From Lactobacillus agrestimuris (GTDB lineage Bacteria; Bacillota; Bacilli; Lactobacillales; Lactobacillaceae), in NCBI RefSeq assembly GCF_943193025.1, contig NZ_CALPCQ010000010.1:1-64000 (forward strand): DNA of 64,000 bases, in the 5' to 3' direction. The translations under genes were made by a program, and so were the position numbers. The notes below the pieces were generated by a model. That model ran no database searches. It was not told the origin of the DNA and saw nothing but the letters and a program-made list of their open reading frames with translations. This document shows, piece by piece, positions 25,180 to 35,145 of this stretch (position 1 is the first letter of the stretch; every line of letters begins with the position of its first letter).

Positions 25180-26148
25180 CTATCTAGGAAAATCTTCTCC
25201 AAAAATCCCACCCCAAATTTCAATTGCTTTTTGTTCATTGCCAATAATCCGCTGCAATACAGCCTCACTTGCTTCGTAGGCCTTCCTATTAAAAAATGTA
25301 AAAATCTTATACCTATCTTCCCAATCTAAAGTATTTATATTTCCCTGAATTTCTTTCGGATCATCTATATCATTCAAAACTTTAGTCGCAATCTCTCTAA
25401 AAACAGCTTTTAAATTATCGTCTAATTTCCAATTTCCATTAAAATTTTGGTTATCATAATAATTTAAAATTATAACTTCTAACAAATACGAAGAAATCGT
25501 AACAGTCGACTTTCTTGAATTAAGATATTTAACTAACCTGATCAGTTCTAACAAATGACCACCGAACTTTTGATTTAACTTTGTCGTGCGATCATTATCA
25601 ATTCTAGGATCTGTTCTCTCCCATTTTCCATAACCATTAGGGATTAAATAAAATTCATCAATTGTATAGAAACAAGGTACAATATCGAAATTCCATGGAT
25701 AAGAACATAATTGTAATGTTATGGCCTGCATATTTCTATGCATTTCCGCCTTTTGATAATTACTTATCTGATATAGTCTACTTTTAAGTAATTCTATAAC
25801 CTTGCGTGAGTTTAGATACCCATCATCTGTACAACCATATTCTTTATCTTCATTATTAACTGAGATTAAATAATGGTCTTCTTCCTTATGATAAACATAT
25901 CCGTTACCACTAAATCCTACCATTAAATCTATATCATCCAACGGCTTTTTCTTTGTCTTTCTTGCAAAAGAGCCATAATATAAATTAAAATCAGAATACA
26001 AATCAAAGAAATCAGCTGCTTTACCAAATTCAGCTATATTGGTAAGCAAATAATTTCTGCTGTCACGTGCTCTTTTACTTTGACCAGGATCTAAATTTAC
26101 TTCATCATCTAAAAAATCTCTAAACGCAGAATTTACAGTTTTTGGCAT
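25180..26148 (-). CDS. CBASS cyclic-oligonucleotide synthase (SMODS/CD-NTase)
   Basis: A nucleotidyltransferase of 322 residues. The polymerase-beta-type active site is present: GSFARKTKKKPLDDIDLMVG (about 58-78) gives the GS motif and the D-x-D pair. The third carboxylate is probably in PWNFDIVPCF (near 168). The C-terminal half is the helical tRNA-NucTransf2/OAS-C-like part. CD-NTases make cyclic di- or trinucleotides upon phage infection and activate an adjacent effector, here the S-4TM protein. There are no Cap2/Cap3, HORMA or TRIP13 genes, so this is a minimal type I CBASS. The product nucleotide cannot be told from sequence. Confidence 0.88.
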   Translation of the reverse strand: MPKTVNSAFRDFLDDEVNLDPGQSKRARDSRNYLLTNIAEFGKAADFFDLYSDFNLYYGSFARKTKKKPLDDIDLMVGFSGNGYVYHKEEDHYLISVNNEDKEYGCTDDGYLNSRKVIELLKSRLYQISNYQKAEMHRNMQAITLQLCSYPWNFDIVPCFYTIDEFYLIPNGYGKWERTDPRIDNDRTTKLNQKFGGHLLELIRLVKYLNSRKSTVTISSYLLEVIILNYYDNQNFNGNWKLDDNLKAVFREIATKVLNDIDDPKEIQGNINTLDWEDRYKIFTFFNRKAYEASEAVLQRIIGNEQKAIEIWGGIFGEDFPR

Positions 26149-26299
26149 TTATATCTCCTTTCAATACAATATCTGTGGATATTAGCAATGCATAGTACAT
26201 TATATTGTATTATTGTGTTTTGCACAAACATACATTCTAAAAATGAATTATTAATTTTTTGTTTCGTAAATTGCAATAATAAATTGAATACTTAAGCTG

Positions 26300-27180
26300 C
26301 TTAATAGATATAATCCCATTCTCTTTCAAAAATTTCATCTGAAGTATGATATGATAAGATCCTTCTTGATAGTAAGTTACACCACGCTTCAATACTAATG
26401 ATCTCGTGAGTAGAATAGTTGTTGAATATTCACCCTTAGGTAAAATCTGTAAATAAACGTTATATCTTACAATAGTTTCTTTATTACAAGAAGTAAATGG
26501 ATGAGCATAGTAAGCTAAGATTTTATAAGCTTATTCAAGATTATACAGATTCGCAAATTCTGAACCATTATTAGTTGAAAGATTTCATTCCAATGCTCGA
26601 TTAACTGTGTAAAGATTGAAAAGCTAACATCACACAATCTACTGTTTTATCAGGAATACACATGATTATGATCTCTCGAATCATTCGTTCATCGATTTTT
26701 TTAGGACATTCTCCAATGTTTCGATCTAATTTCTTCTTGTTTTCGTAAACACTATGAATTTTAGTATTTTGCTTCAACTTTTCAGGTAAGTCAGAGTTCC
26801 TGACCCCTGCTAAAATCTCCTATAACCAATAGCAATTAGTACATACATATGACCAATTATCCTCAAAGAAATGTTTAGTAACATATTTAATGAAATCTGT
26901 CTTCCTTTAGAAATCTGACCTACACCTGCAGCGTTGATGATTCAAACGATAAACATCGTTTCTATTTTTTGCTTGCTATGATAAAGCAAAACAATTTAAC
27001 TTTATAGCTAATAGTGGAAGGCGAGCACCCTAGCTCACAAGCAATAGTCCTCATGGAATAACCGTATTTTATACGAGTTTAAATAACAGCTACTCTTCAA
27101 ATAATATGTGTTTACCTTTAACACACTGATTCATGTTAAAATATAAAAAGTCCATTTGTGACCTCCAGTAGATGTTTTTA
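26300..27180 (-). pseudogene. Degenerate IS30-family transposase
   Basis: The minus strand reads as a decayed IS30 transposase across several frames. Recognisable pieces include YGYSMRTIACELGCSPSTIS (the HTH), and near the end NNGSEFANLYNLE and AYYAHPFTSC, typical of the DDE domain. Many stops and shifts make it inactive. It fills most of the 1.2-kb gap between CBASS and the AbiH-like gene. Confidence 0.75.
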
Positions 27181-27222
27181 TAGCTATTAACATCCTACCC
27201 AACTGGTCCAAATGGACTTTTT
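27147..27222. repeat. Imperfect palindrome at the IS30 remnant end
   Basis: AAAAAGTCCATTTG at about 27147 pairs with CAAATGGACTTTTT ending near 27222. It is probably the end/leader region of the decayed IS30 element and may act as a terminator. Confidence 0.55.
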
Positions 27223-27339
27223 TTATTTTCTAAAGTGTTTAATTTGATTTTACAATCGGTCGACAAATTTTTATTTCCATTATATTTTTCTAAGGCTAAC
27301 CACAATTCTAAAATATTGAACAAATCATCATAAATTTAA

Positions 27340-28734
27340 TTACTCATAGCTAATTGCATTAATTTTGATTTTTTTATTTTTACATAAATTTCGTATATAT
27401 TTTTTATCTAAATCTATTTCTTCTTTATTATAATAAAAAAAGTTTATTTGTTTTAAATTCTTTCCGCTAAAAAGTTCTTTAAATAATTCTTCATCATCTA
27501 TAACTCTTTCTTCAATTATTTTCTTTTTATTAATTTGCTCTTTCAAAAAGTTTCTATTTTCAAATTCATCAAGTGACCTTACTGGATCTTTAATGCTCGA
27601 ATTATCTTTATATATAACAGTTGGGGTTAAAGAATGACCAATTATTATAATTTCATCTATTTTATCAATATCACAACCAATCTTTATTTTAAAAGGGACG
27701 AATCGCGTCTCTTCGAAATAATCTACCATTAAGTTAATGAAGCCTTTCATATTCTTTGGAATTTTATTGCTATCAAAAAACTCATATTTATACAAATATT
27801 CTTTATAACTACTTAACAAGTTTTTTCTAGCTATACTAGCTAGCTTATAACTAATTTTTTTAATTTTTTTCTTTTCAATCCATTCTTCATACTCCTTAGT
27901 ATAAAAGTACTTTTTATTTAATTTCTCTTCTTTTCTAATAAGTTTCTTTAAACTAGCTATTCCTTGTTCTTTAATAAAAAAATCTAGTCTATTTAAATAA
28001 ATTTCAACTGGAACTTCTTTTTCAACTTTAAACCTAGATTTATTATTTAAATAAATACAACTATGTATACCATTTAAAAATACAAAATATAATCTTTTTT
28101 CCGCCTCATTTAATCCTCGTCCATCTTTTCTTCTTCTGTTAACCCAACGAATAAAGTTCAAAAGATTACGATTGACTTCTTTGGAAACTATCTGTGTTCG
28201 CCTAATTAAATTATATTTATCTTCATCTTTGGACAAACCTAAAACTAAATTTTCATTTTTATCAAGTCTGCCATAAACTGAGCCATGAATATAACTAATC
28301 TTTTCACTATTAATACCATAAAATTTTTCTAAACTATTTGTATAATTAAAATTTATAATCTTATCTGTATTTTTCAAATACCTTAATACATTATTAGATC
28401 TTTTAATATTTTTCTCTCCCATTAAATTTTTTAAATATCTGGCCAGAGCCATTTGAAGCTTCTCACTTTTTCCATAAAAGACATTACTAAAATCTCCACT
28501 ACTACTCATTTCATTGTCATTCAAATATTTATTCTCCATATCACTCCAAGTAATCAACATTGAATGTTTATATATTTCTTGCTTATCCTTCATTCTTTTT
28601 TTAAACCTTGAGTACTCGACTTTATTATCAAATAACTCTTCAGCATACTCACTATTATAAAAATCAACATATGATGTCTTTAAATTTAAATAAAGATCAG
28701 ATCCATTTGCATTTAAAACAATTTTAGTATTCAC
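27340..28734 (-). CDS. AbiH-like abortive-infection protein
   Basis: 464 residues with the marks of the AbiH family. LNANGSDLYLNLKTSYVDFY at the N-terminus matches the family's NGFDLxxGLxTSYxDF, ITWSDMENKY matches WxDxE, and INFNYTNSLEKFYG with SYIHGSVYG follows near residues 128-155. IIIIGHSLTP near 370 matches the GHSLD element. AbiH proteins block phage growth by an unknown mechanism. The substitutions NGSD for NGFD and SLTP for the usual SLDxxD show divergence. It is very A/T-rich, intact and single, in a region littered with IS remnants. Confidence 0.75.
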   Translation of the reverse strand: MNTKIVLNANGSDLYLNLKTSYVDFYNSEYAEELFDNKVEYSRFKKRMKDKQEIYKHSMLITWSDMENKYLNDNEMSSSGDFSNVFYGKSEKLQMALARYLKNLMGEKNIKRSNNVLRYLKNTDKIINFNYTNSLEKFYGINSEKISYIHGSVYGRLDKNENLVLGLSKDEDKYNLIRRTQIVSKEVNRNLLNFIRWVNRRRKDGRGLNEAEKRLYFVFLNGIHSCIYLNNKSRFKVEKEVPVEIYLNRLDFFIKEQGIASLKKLIRKEEKLNKKYFYTKEYEEWIEKKKIKKISYKLASIARKNLLSSYKEYLYKYEFFDSNKIPKNMKGFINLMVDYFEETRFVPFKIKIGCDIDKIDEIIIIGHSLTPTVIYKDNSSIKDPVRSLDEFENRNFLKEQINKKKIIEERVIDDEELFKELFSGKNLKQINFFYYNKEEIDLDKKYIRNLCKNKKIKINAISYE

Positions 28735-28889
28735 AATTACATACCCTTTCTTTTCATAATTATAAAATGATTCTATGATAAATTCTGTTGAATAGATTTC
28801 TATAATATTCTATCAATAGTATTTTTACATAAACCACAAAATTCTTACGTTAAAATTTTCTGACACTATTCTTTAGAAATTAAGATTAT

Positions 28890-29598
28890 TGATTATGACT
28901 TCTCTTGGTAAATGCTGTTACTCATCTTGATTATTGTCTTACCTGCAGCCCTAACACATCTGACATAACGGCCATGCTTATATAGTCTCCCTGTCTTTAT
29001 TAGGTTACCACAAGGAGGATTATTAGTAGTTCGACCCAAGACTGGTCTATGGCCAATACAGTCTGGAGTTATAATTGGCTACCTAAACATTTTGCCTTCG
29101 ATGAATTTAGGAGTGTCGGTCTTCGCTACACTTGATTGCCATTGATAGACAAAGACATAAACTGATTAAAGTGCTTCCTAACAAGCCAAAGGCAAGCATT
29201 ATTAAATATTATAAGCATTTTTCACTGTACGCAGTAAGTTTAAAACGGTTAAGATGATAGATTCAAATTATTATTACGACATTATTGACCAGTAAACTAT
29301 TGCCAAACGCATGGATTATTCTGAATTGCTTCCACATTGTGCAGATGCTCGGTCGTTCATTTAATTCCTGTCATATAAGCATAATGAAGCAGTATCACAG
29401 CGGAACTCTTGAATATAGTTTGCTCAAAAATTGTACTTAAAACCCTTTGGCAATTTTGAAAAGATCAGTCCACAACAAAATTAGGTTGAAAGAAAAAGAC
29501 ATGATTCTAAAAGAAAAAGCATAAAACTACTATCAAGTAGTTTTATGCTTTTTCAAAAATTATATTTGACTTCTATCAACATCTTTTGACAGATAGCC
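28890..29598 (+). pseudogene. Degenerate ISL3-family transposase and right end
   Basis: The plus strand shows pieces of an ISL3 transposase in shifting frames: KHFAFDEFRSVG (about 29085), KLIKVLPNKPKASIIKYY (about 29175), FHIVQMLGRSFNSC (about 29335) and ISIMKQYHSGTLEYSLLKN. It ends with a terminator-like hairpin (about 29515-29555) and an inverted-repeat end TTGACAGATAGCC near 29586. It is inactive. The hairpin and end are nearly repeated at 35146-35239. Confidence 0.75.
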
Positions 29599-29686
29599 AT
29601 TAGTATTTATTTTAGAGTAAAAAATATTCAAATAAGAAATAAATACTAGACCAAGTTTCGTGTGTATTTATAATACTACCGAAGTA

Positions 29687-30466
29687 TTATTCAATATCAA
29701 GTATTTTCTTAATTTTTTCAATTCTAATCTCGGATTTTTTATTATCATCTTGATGGTTAGCTACTTTTTCTTGAAGATCATTTAATTCGCCATAAAGTTC
29801 ATTATTAGTAGGTACCTCACTAAATCCTACCTTGGCTTCAATATCTGCCTCATCATTATATTTAATTCCTTCATGAGAAGGAGCCCAGTGAAAAGTAATA
29901 TCTAGCTTAGTATGATAATCTTTCATGGATTCTACAAATTCCTTAGATACATCTTCCGTAGTTTGATAAAAGCCACTGTCCCACAAAATCAAATTCAAAA
30001 AATCACAATAAAGATCTACTTTAGTGAAATGTGATGTACATGCTTTTGACAAGGCTTGTTTAACTGCCTCAATTTCACCACTTACTTGTCTTAATTTAGA
30101 ATCTAAAAAATAACCATGGTCTGGATATTCTGATAGTTTACCATTTTCTTTATATAAACTGACGTAGCCCCAACCGGCACCATACCTTTTGGGTTCTTGG
30201 TCTTTATAACTACCATCAGTGAAGATCATGACTTGACCATCTTGCAAATTAGCTATATTTTCTTCAATTTTCTCTTCTGCTTTTTGAGAATTCGGTTCTA
30301 AATCTGCAGCACTTAATTTTTCAAAAACTACTTCAGCCTCTTCTTTATTCTTAAAGCCACGATAATTATGCTTAGGTAAACTCTGTATTTCAGACCAAAC
30401 CTTTTCTTCTAATAGTTTAGGCTGATACTCATCGTTAATAATTATCCAATTATTCTTTACAGACAT
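29687..30466 (-). CDS. RNase H family protein with viroplasmin-like N-terminus
   Basis: 259 residues. The N-terminal ~50 residues resemble the viroplasmin/caulimovirus RNA-binding module, ending HNYRGFKNKEEAEVVF. The RNase H fold is at about 80-215 with catalytic acids in MIFTDGSY (near 83), VSGEIEAVKQAL (near 128), YCDFLNLILW and HEGIKYNDEADIEAK (near 195). The C-terminus is a charged coiled-coil. It would cleave RNA in RNA-DNA hybrids. It may be a normal housekeeping gene now flanked by IS debris, or part of the accessory load. Confidence 0.85.
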   Translation of the reverse strand: MSVKNNWIIINDEYQPKLLEEKVWSEIQSLPKHNYRGFKNKEEAEVVFEKLSAADLEPNSQKAEEKIEENIANLQDGQVMIFTDGSYKDQEPKRYGAGWGYVSLYKENGKLSEYPDHGYFLDSKLRQVSGEIEAVKQALSKACTSHFTKVDLYCDFLNLILWDSGFYQTTEDVSKEFVESMKDYHTKLDITFHWAPSHEGIKYNDEADIEAKVGFSEVPTNNELYGELNDLQEKVANHQDDNKKSEIRIEKIKKILDIE

Positions 30467-31072
30467 TATTTATACCCTTACTTTCTTAATTTTTAACTTG
30501 TTAAACCAATTTTACTACAAATCTCTGCAATACTAATGGTAATACTTCACAATTTGATTTATTAAAGCAAGTATAAAGATATTAAACTAGAACAAGCAAA
30601 TTAATTAATGTTCAGTCTTAATTCCCCTATAAAAGATTAATATACTTAGCTAATCCTGTATTATTATCAGCTACTCCATAAATTCTTAATAAATAATACG
30701 TTCTACGTATTTCTTTCACCTTCCTTAGCCAAATCATCTCCTTTATCTTTTTCCTTATCTACTACAAGCAATTCGCATTCAAAAATATATGCTGGAACTA
30801 ATGAAATCAATGGTCGCGCTTCAATCTATCCATTGAATTCTTTCTTTTGTTATTAAGTCGAACTTACCAAATGGACTTGTGCATTTTTAATTAATTACAT
30901 TCCAGATGAAATTCCAATTAGTATTTTTCAAAACTTTAAATAATTTTATATAAAATATGCTGAGTTGATTAGAAGATTCAATGAAATATTTGAAAAAGAG
31001 GATTAGCTAAAATCTGTTAAACAGTTAAGTTAAAGTGATGAATTCATTATTAAACTTAAGAGAATAATTATC
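30467..31072. other. Gene-free stretch with coding debris
   Basis: No intact gene. On the minus strand, short overlapping frames at about 30620-30850 read VPAYIFECELLVVDKEKDKG and then, in another frame, IRRTYYLLRIYGVADNN before a stop. They look like the decayed C-terminus of an unidentified protein. Confidence 0.4.
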
Positions 31073-32836
31073 TTAATAATACCTTCTCCATTTTACATGT
31101 TTTGAAAAAGAAACTTCATCTTCTAACGCTTCTTTATTCTTTCTTCTCTCTTCTAGAATTTTATCTTTAGTAAAAGTCTTATTTTGAATATCCAATAATC
31201 TACTCTTATTTAAAATATTTATAATCTTCTCAAAATCTTTATAGTAAACAAAAATGGCATCTAATTCTTTACTCCACTTCTTTACCATTGAAGAAGGAAA
31301 AACTTGATCTACTAAAAAAACACAATAGGACTGTGAATATAGTTTACTAAAGTAAGAAAAATTATTTTTAGCATGTTCTACGTAAAGATTAGTATACATG
31401 CTATCATTCTCAATCTTATAATATTTCAAACTGTGCGGTGACGAAAAAGTTTTGCATTCCATAATTACTACTTTGTCATCTTTATCTCGAAAAATTATAT
31501 CTATTTCTTTTTTATGAGATTTATCACTTACTAATTTTTCGTTTGATTCTACTTTATAATTAGTCTCCCGTAATTTTCCCATAATATTTTTTTCGAAATT
31601 ATGTCCCCTAATATTTTCCCACTTCTCACATTTATTCATTAAGTTTGCTATAGTATAAGTTGCATCTAAACTATAACAAATAGGTAAAAAAACAGTATCT
31701 CCAAAAATAAATGGAGCATCATAAATATCTCTTTGATAAGTTAATTTCTTAAGCATCTTAGGAATAAATTTTTTATATTTGTTAGGAAAACCAGTCAATA
31801 AATCTCTTACTTTATAATAAATTCTTATATTATTTACAGGCTTACCATAATAAATAGGTGTCCCTATTTGCTGATCCAATATTTTTCTCCCATTCCATTG
31901 AATTACTTCAATAAATAAAACCCATACATAAATTGGTATCTCATATAATGTTTCTTTACCAAATTTATTATGATCCACTTCTTGATTTTTATCGTTCATA
32001 TTAATTGCCTCTTTTATATAAAGTTGTCCAGCAATTCCATCCAGAGCAGCTAAAGTAGACTTCTCTACATCTTCTAAGCTATTCAACCGCTTATTATTTC
32101 TAACATAGAATTTATTAGCCTCTTGTTGACGTTTTTTTTCATTAATATCTCGAGTGGCTACAAAATTTTTACAAAAGTCATTATGCGAATCTATCAGGAA
32201 AGAATCTTCATTTCTATGCCAAATAATTCTTCCATCTCCATACTTCCAAGATGATACGATGTCATAGTACATATTCATATTATTATCTTTTAATCCAGGA
32301 GTAAGTTTTTCTAAGTCTTCTATATTATTTAAGACTGGGAGCCTTTTAGCAGCAACTCTAGAGAATGAATCTGTTATAATCTCCATTCGTTGACCTACTG
32401 ATTGCAGTGCATCTTCTCCATAATAAAAGTTAGTTTGATAAGCCTCTATAATTTGATCAAAAAAAGAGCCGTAATTTAAGCACTTAGAATTTAAAATATA
32501 AGTTTTAATTTTAGGCAAATAATTTAAATCTCTTCGCAATAAAAATATCTTATTTTTTATAATTGGACTATCAACTTTTTTTCGTATGTTTCCTAATAAA
32601 TCATAAAATTTAAAGTATGTTTTTGTTTTTTCTCCTAGATCATTTATTAATGCATTACTACTTTTTAGTAGGTCAATAATCCTTTCCAACTTTTTTATTT
32701 TGATTTCTGACTTTTTTATATATCCATCAACTAGTTCATAAAACTTATCTAGATTACCATTCACTATTGAAATACTTCCTATATAATCGTTTTCAATCGC
32801 TATACTATTAATTTTACACTTAGCCTTTTTCGACAC
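31073..32836 (-). CDS. Unknown protein with C-terminal PD-(D/E)XK nuclease domain
   Basis: 587 residues, no recognised family. The N-terminal ~130 residues are lysine-rich and helical, probably coiled-coil. The middle (about 140-410) is unassigned. From about residue 430 it shows RGHNFEKNIMGKLRE, then KEIDIIFRDKDDKVVIMECK, which is the D-...-ExK core of a PD-(D/E)XK nuclease. This fold is shared by restriction enzymes, Mrr-type and many defence nucleases. Its place among AbiH, CBASS and IS remnants suggests a defence role, but that is inference. No methyltransferase or helicase partner is adjacent. The base composition is extremely A/T-rich. Confidence 0.6.
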   Translation of the reverse strand: MSKKAKCKINSIAIENDYIGSISIVNGNLDKFYELVDGYIKKSEIKIKKLERIIDLLKSSNALINDLGEKTKTYFKFYDLLGNIRKKVDSPIIKNKIFLLRRDLNYLPKIKTYILNSKCLNYGSFFDQIIEAYQTNFYYGEDALQSVGQRMEIITDSFSRVAAKRLPVLNNIEDLEKLTPGLKDNNMNMYYDIVSSWKYGDGRIIWHRNEDSFLIDSHNDFCKNFVATRDINEKKRQQEANKFYVRNNKRLNSLEDVEKSTLAALDGIAGQLYIKEAINMNDKNQEVDHNKFGKETLYEIPIYVWVLFIEVIQWNGRKILDQQIGTPIYYGKPVNNIRIYYKVRDLLTGFPNKYKKFIPKMLKKLTYQRDIYDAPFIFGDTVFLPICYSLDATYTIANLMNKCEKWENIRGHNFEKNIMGKLRETNYKVESNEKLVSDKSHKKEIDIIFRDKDDKVVIMECKTFSSPHSLKYYKIENDSMYTNLYVEHAKNNFSYFSKLYSQSYCVFLVDQVFPSSMVKKWSKELDAIFVYYKDFEKIINILNKSRLLDIQNKTFTKDKILEERRKNKEALEDEVSFSKHVKWRRYY

Positions 32837-33162
32837 TAATTTTTCTCCTTAATAAATTAATCCATAAATTTAGTTTTAAATACATTTAAACTTGTTTGAT
32901 AATCTTTTAAATTTTTCGCCTTTTTCATTTAACAATCGAGGATATCACGTTCCCAATAATCTAAATATTAAAGCATTCCTTGGTAGTGTGGCGCTATTAT
33001 CTTTATCTCTACTTATCCAATCTCTAATTATTGTAAATATATCTTTCTCGTAAATTAATTGTTCTTATTTTTCTTTTAGTCAAAATAAGAACGATTTAGT
33101 TTTATGAATTCATTTAATGTTTTTTTCCAATCCATCTATATCTGTACCTTTCATGTAGATCA
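32837..33162. other. Gene-free stretch with coding debris
   Basis: About 325 bases without an intact frame. The minus strand near 32890-32990 contains ATLPRNALIFRLLG, then stops, suggesting an eroded gene of unknown type. Confidence 0.35.
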
Positions 33163-33669
33163 TTACTTTTTCATTTCTTGAAGAGTTCTGGCTATTTCTG
33201 CTAAAAATGTTTCTTCATTATTTCCATCTTTAATTTTAAATTCTAGATCAAATTCTTTGTTGATATTGAAAGTAAATGTATCCTTAAATTTATTTCTTTT
33301 ATTTTGTTTTTCATGTCTAAAATATTCAATTACAACATTTAATTTTCCAGCTATACCATCGGGTAAATAAATCATGTCATCTTGGCCTGGTGCAAGGGTA
33401 GTATCTTCTCAGATGGATAAATCAATATTCTCATTTTCTTCTGTCAGCCAATTACTTGTCATACTCTTTATATCAGCAGTTACTTTTCCAAAATTCTTTA
33501 TTACTAAATATCTATTCATTGAGTCAACTAAACGATAATGCCTAATTGAAACGACAACATTAGGCCTATTATTTTTCCAGGTTGTCCATGCAGTGTATAT
33601 CCATGATGATATTGCAATCAGTAATGATACTACTATGCTTATTGCAGAAATCCAATTACTTATATCCAC
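33163..33669 (-). pseudogene. Small membrane-anchored protein interrupted by one TGA codon
   Basis: One continuous frame of 168 sense codons is broken only by TGA at 33409-33411. The first part (86 residues) has a membrane helix (about 8-28) and a beta-rich domain (PNVVVSIRHYRLVDSMN). The second part continues EDTTLAPGQDDMIYLPDG and ends in a charged helix. Both halves are in the same frame, so this is a single nonsense change in an otherwise preserved gene. It follows the XRE regulator by 29 bases, so the two were probably an operon. The function is unknown. Confidence 0.6.
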
Positions 33670-33698
33670 TTCTTAATTCTCCAAATTTACTAATTCTA

Positions 33699-34376
33699 TC
33701 ACTCAAAATTCCCATTATCATACTCATAAGCTACAATGTCACTTGCATAACCCTCTTCATCTATTAATCTCCGAGACTTTTTAATAAAAGAATCATAATT
33801 AAAGAAGTCTGTTCTTTTATTTATGCCTTTTTGCTCAATCAAATAATTGAAAAAGAACATTGCGGTATAATACATAACCTCAAAATTTTCATCAAAGTCA
33901 TTAAATTTATCACTAAATTCACCATAACTAGATAATTCTTCAAATAGATTAAAAATATTTTGTTTTAATTCTTCAACTTTATTACTATCATTTTCTTCTT
34001 CAAGCATCAATTCCTCATAATCATCTTTGAGCAACTCATGCAATAATTGCATAGTCTGAACTTGTTTGCTTACCTCATGTGCTCTCCAAGAACCAGGAGT
34101 GGCTATCTTCTGTAATAGTTCTTTAGCTGTGCTATTGGCAATATCTTTTCTAGAAATATCAGATGGTATACTGTCGGATATAAATTGGTCAGGTACATCC
34201 AACGCCTTAGCCAAATCATGAATTAAGTATCCCGGAATAAATCGATCTCCTCTTTCATAATTTCCAATTGTAGCCGATGAAATACCCACACTTTCACCTA
34301 ACTGTTTCTGAGTAAGTCTTCTGATTTTCCGTATTTTATATAAATTTCTTCCAATTACCTTGTTTTTATCTTCCAT
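33699..34376 (-). CDS. XRE-family transcriptional regulator
   Basis: 225 residues. The N-terminal HTH (about 10-65) contains LTQKQLGESVGISSATIGNY, a classic Cro/C1 helix-turn-helix. The remainder is acidic and helical, probably for dimerisation or effector binding. AAGGAGGG precedes the ATG. It probably controls itself and the small membrane-protein gene behind it. It could equally derive from a prophage or other mobile element. Confidence 0.85.
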   Translation of the reverse strand: MEDKNKVIGRNLYKIRKIRRLTQKQLGESVGISSATIGNYERGDRFIPGYLIHDLAKALDVPDQFISDSIPSDISRKDIANSTAKELLQKIATPGSWRAHEVSKQVQTMQLLHELLKDDYEELMLEEENDSNKVEELKQNIFNLFEELSSYGEFSDKFNDFDENFEVMYYTAMFFFNYLIEQKGINKRTDFFNYDSFIKKSRRLIDEEGYASDIVAYEYDNGNFE

Positions 34377-34528
34377 CTTGCCCTCCTTATAGCAATTAAA
34401 CTTTGTATGTATAGTTTATATCTCAAGTTGTATTTTATCTGGTTTCAATTTGTTTGATAATCTTGGTCAATTTTGCTATTTAATGACACAAAGAAAACAA
34501 AAACGAATATTTCATTACACAAAAAACG

Positions 34529-34582
34529 GCTCTATAATGTTTCCTATTGATGACTTATCTATAGGCGTCAAATAATCTAGTG
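34529..34582. mobile_element. Left end of an ISL3-type element
   Basis: The sequence GGCTCTATAATGTTTCCTAT and what follows to about 34582 resemble an ISL3-family inverted-repeat end and leader. No transposase follows; the IS66 remnant begins within 60 bases. Confidence 0.45.
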
Positions 34583-34631
34583 TATTGAAAAAGCGTGCGA
34601 TTTCAAGTGTTAGTAGAATTCGCGCGCTTTT

Positions 34632-35043
34632 GTGTTCTTTATTTTGAACCGATTGAGAAGCCCTTTATCAGCCAGTCAACCTGCTCATAAGATAAAGCTT
34701 GAACTTCATTCCGAGGCCAGGTCATTTTGCCGTTTTCAAATCTTTTGTAGAGTGGCCAGAATCCTTTCCTTGGCCGTCCCAATAAAGGACTTTAAAGCGA
34801 TCTTTTCTGCCGCCACAGAAGAGGAAAATCTTACCACTAAAAGGATCAAGATCAAACTGTTCTTGGAACAAAGCTCCCAGTCCGGCAATGCCATTGCGCA
34901 GGTCGGTAGTCGGTCTTGCCGCAAACGATATAGACCTGTCCCAAGTCGCTAAGCCTGATCATGTTGCGTTGCTGGCGCAATTTGGATTTCTTAGGTCTTT
35001 CCGGGTGATTGAGTGCCACGATGGGCTGTTGTTTTTCAAGCAT
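34632..35043 (-). pseudogene. IS66-family tnpB (accessory protein) remnant
   Basis: The minus strand reads MIRLSDLGQVYIVCGKTDYR from about 34962, the start of IS66 TnpB (OrfB). After a frameshift it continues FDLDPFSGKIFLFCGGRKDR and FKVLYWDGQG, the family's hallmark stretch. Further shifts and stops follow to about 34640. It is broken and lacks the other IS66 genes. Its GC content is visibly higher than the surroundings, marking it as foreign to this A/T-rich stretch. Confidence 0.8.
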
Positions 35044-35145
35044 AATTTATTTTAACTTCCATAAATTTAATGAGATTAGAATACCTGAAAAATAAGGACA
35101 AAAACAGACACCTGATTATTTGACGCTTACATTAGGTTTGATGAA

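Noticed and set aside
25180-26148. Ordinary kanamycin-type or CCA nucleotidyltransferase
   Set aside because: The GS-x-DxD layout, overall length and adjacency to the S-4TM protein fit a CD-NTase; no aminoglycoside- or tRNA-processing signature was seen.
29687-30466. Retron or retroelement RNase H
   Set aside because: No reverse transcriptase or structured RNA locus is nearby; the viroplasmin-RNase H order is common in Firmicute chromosomes.
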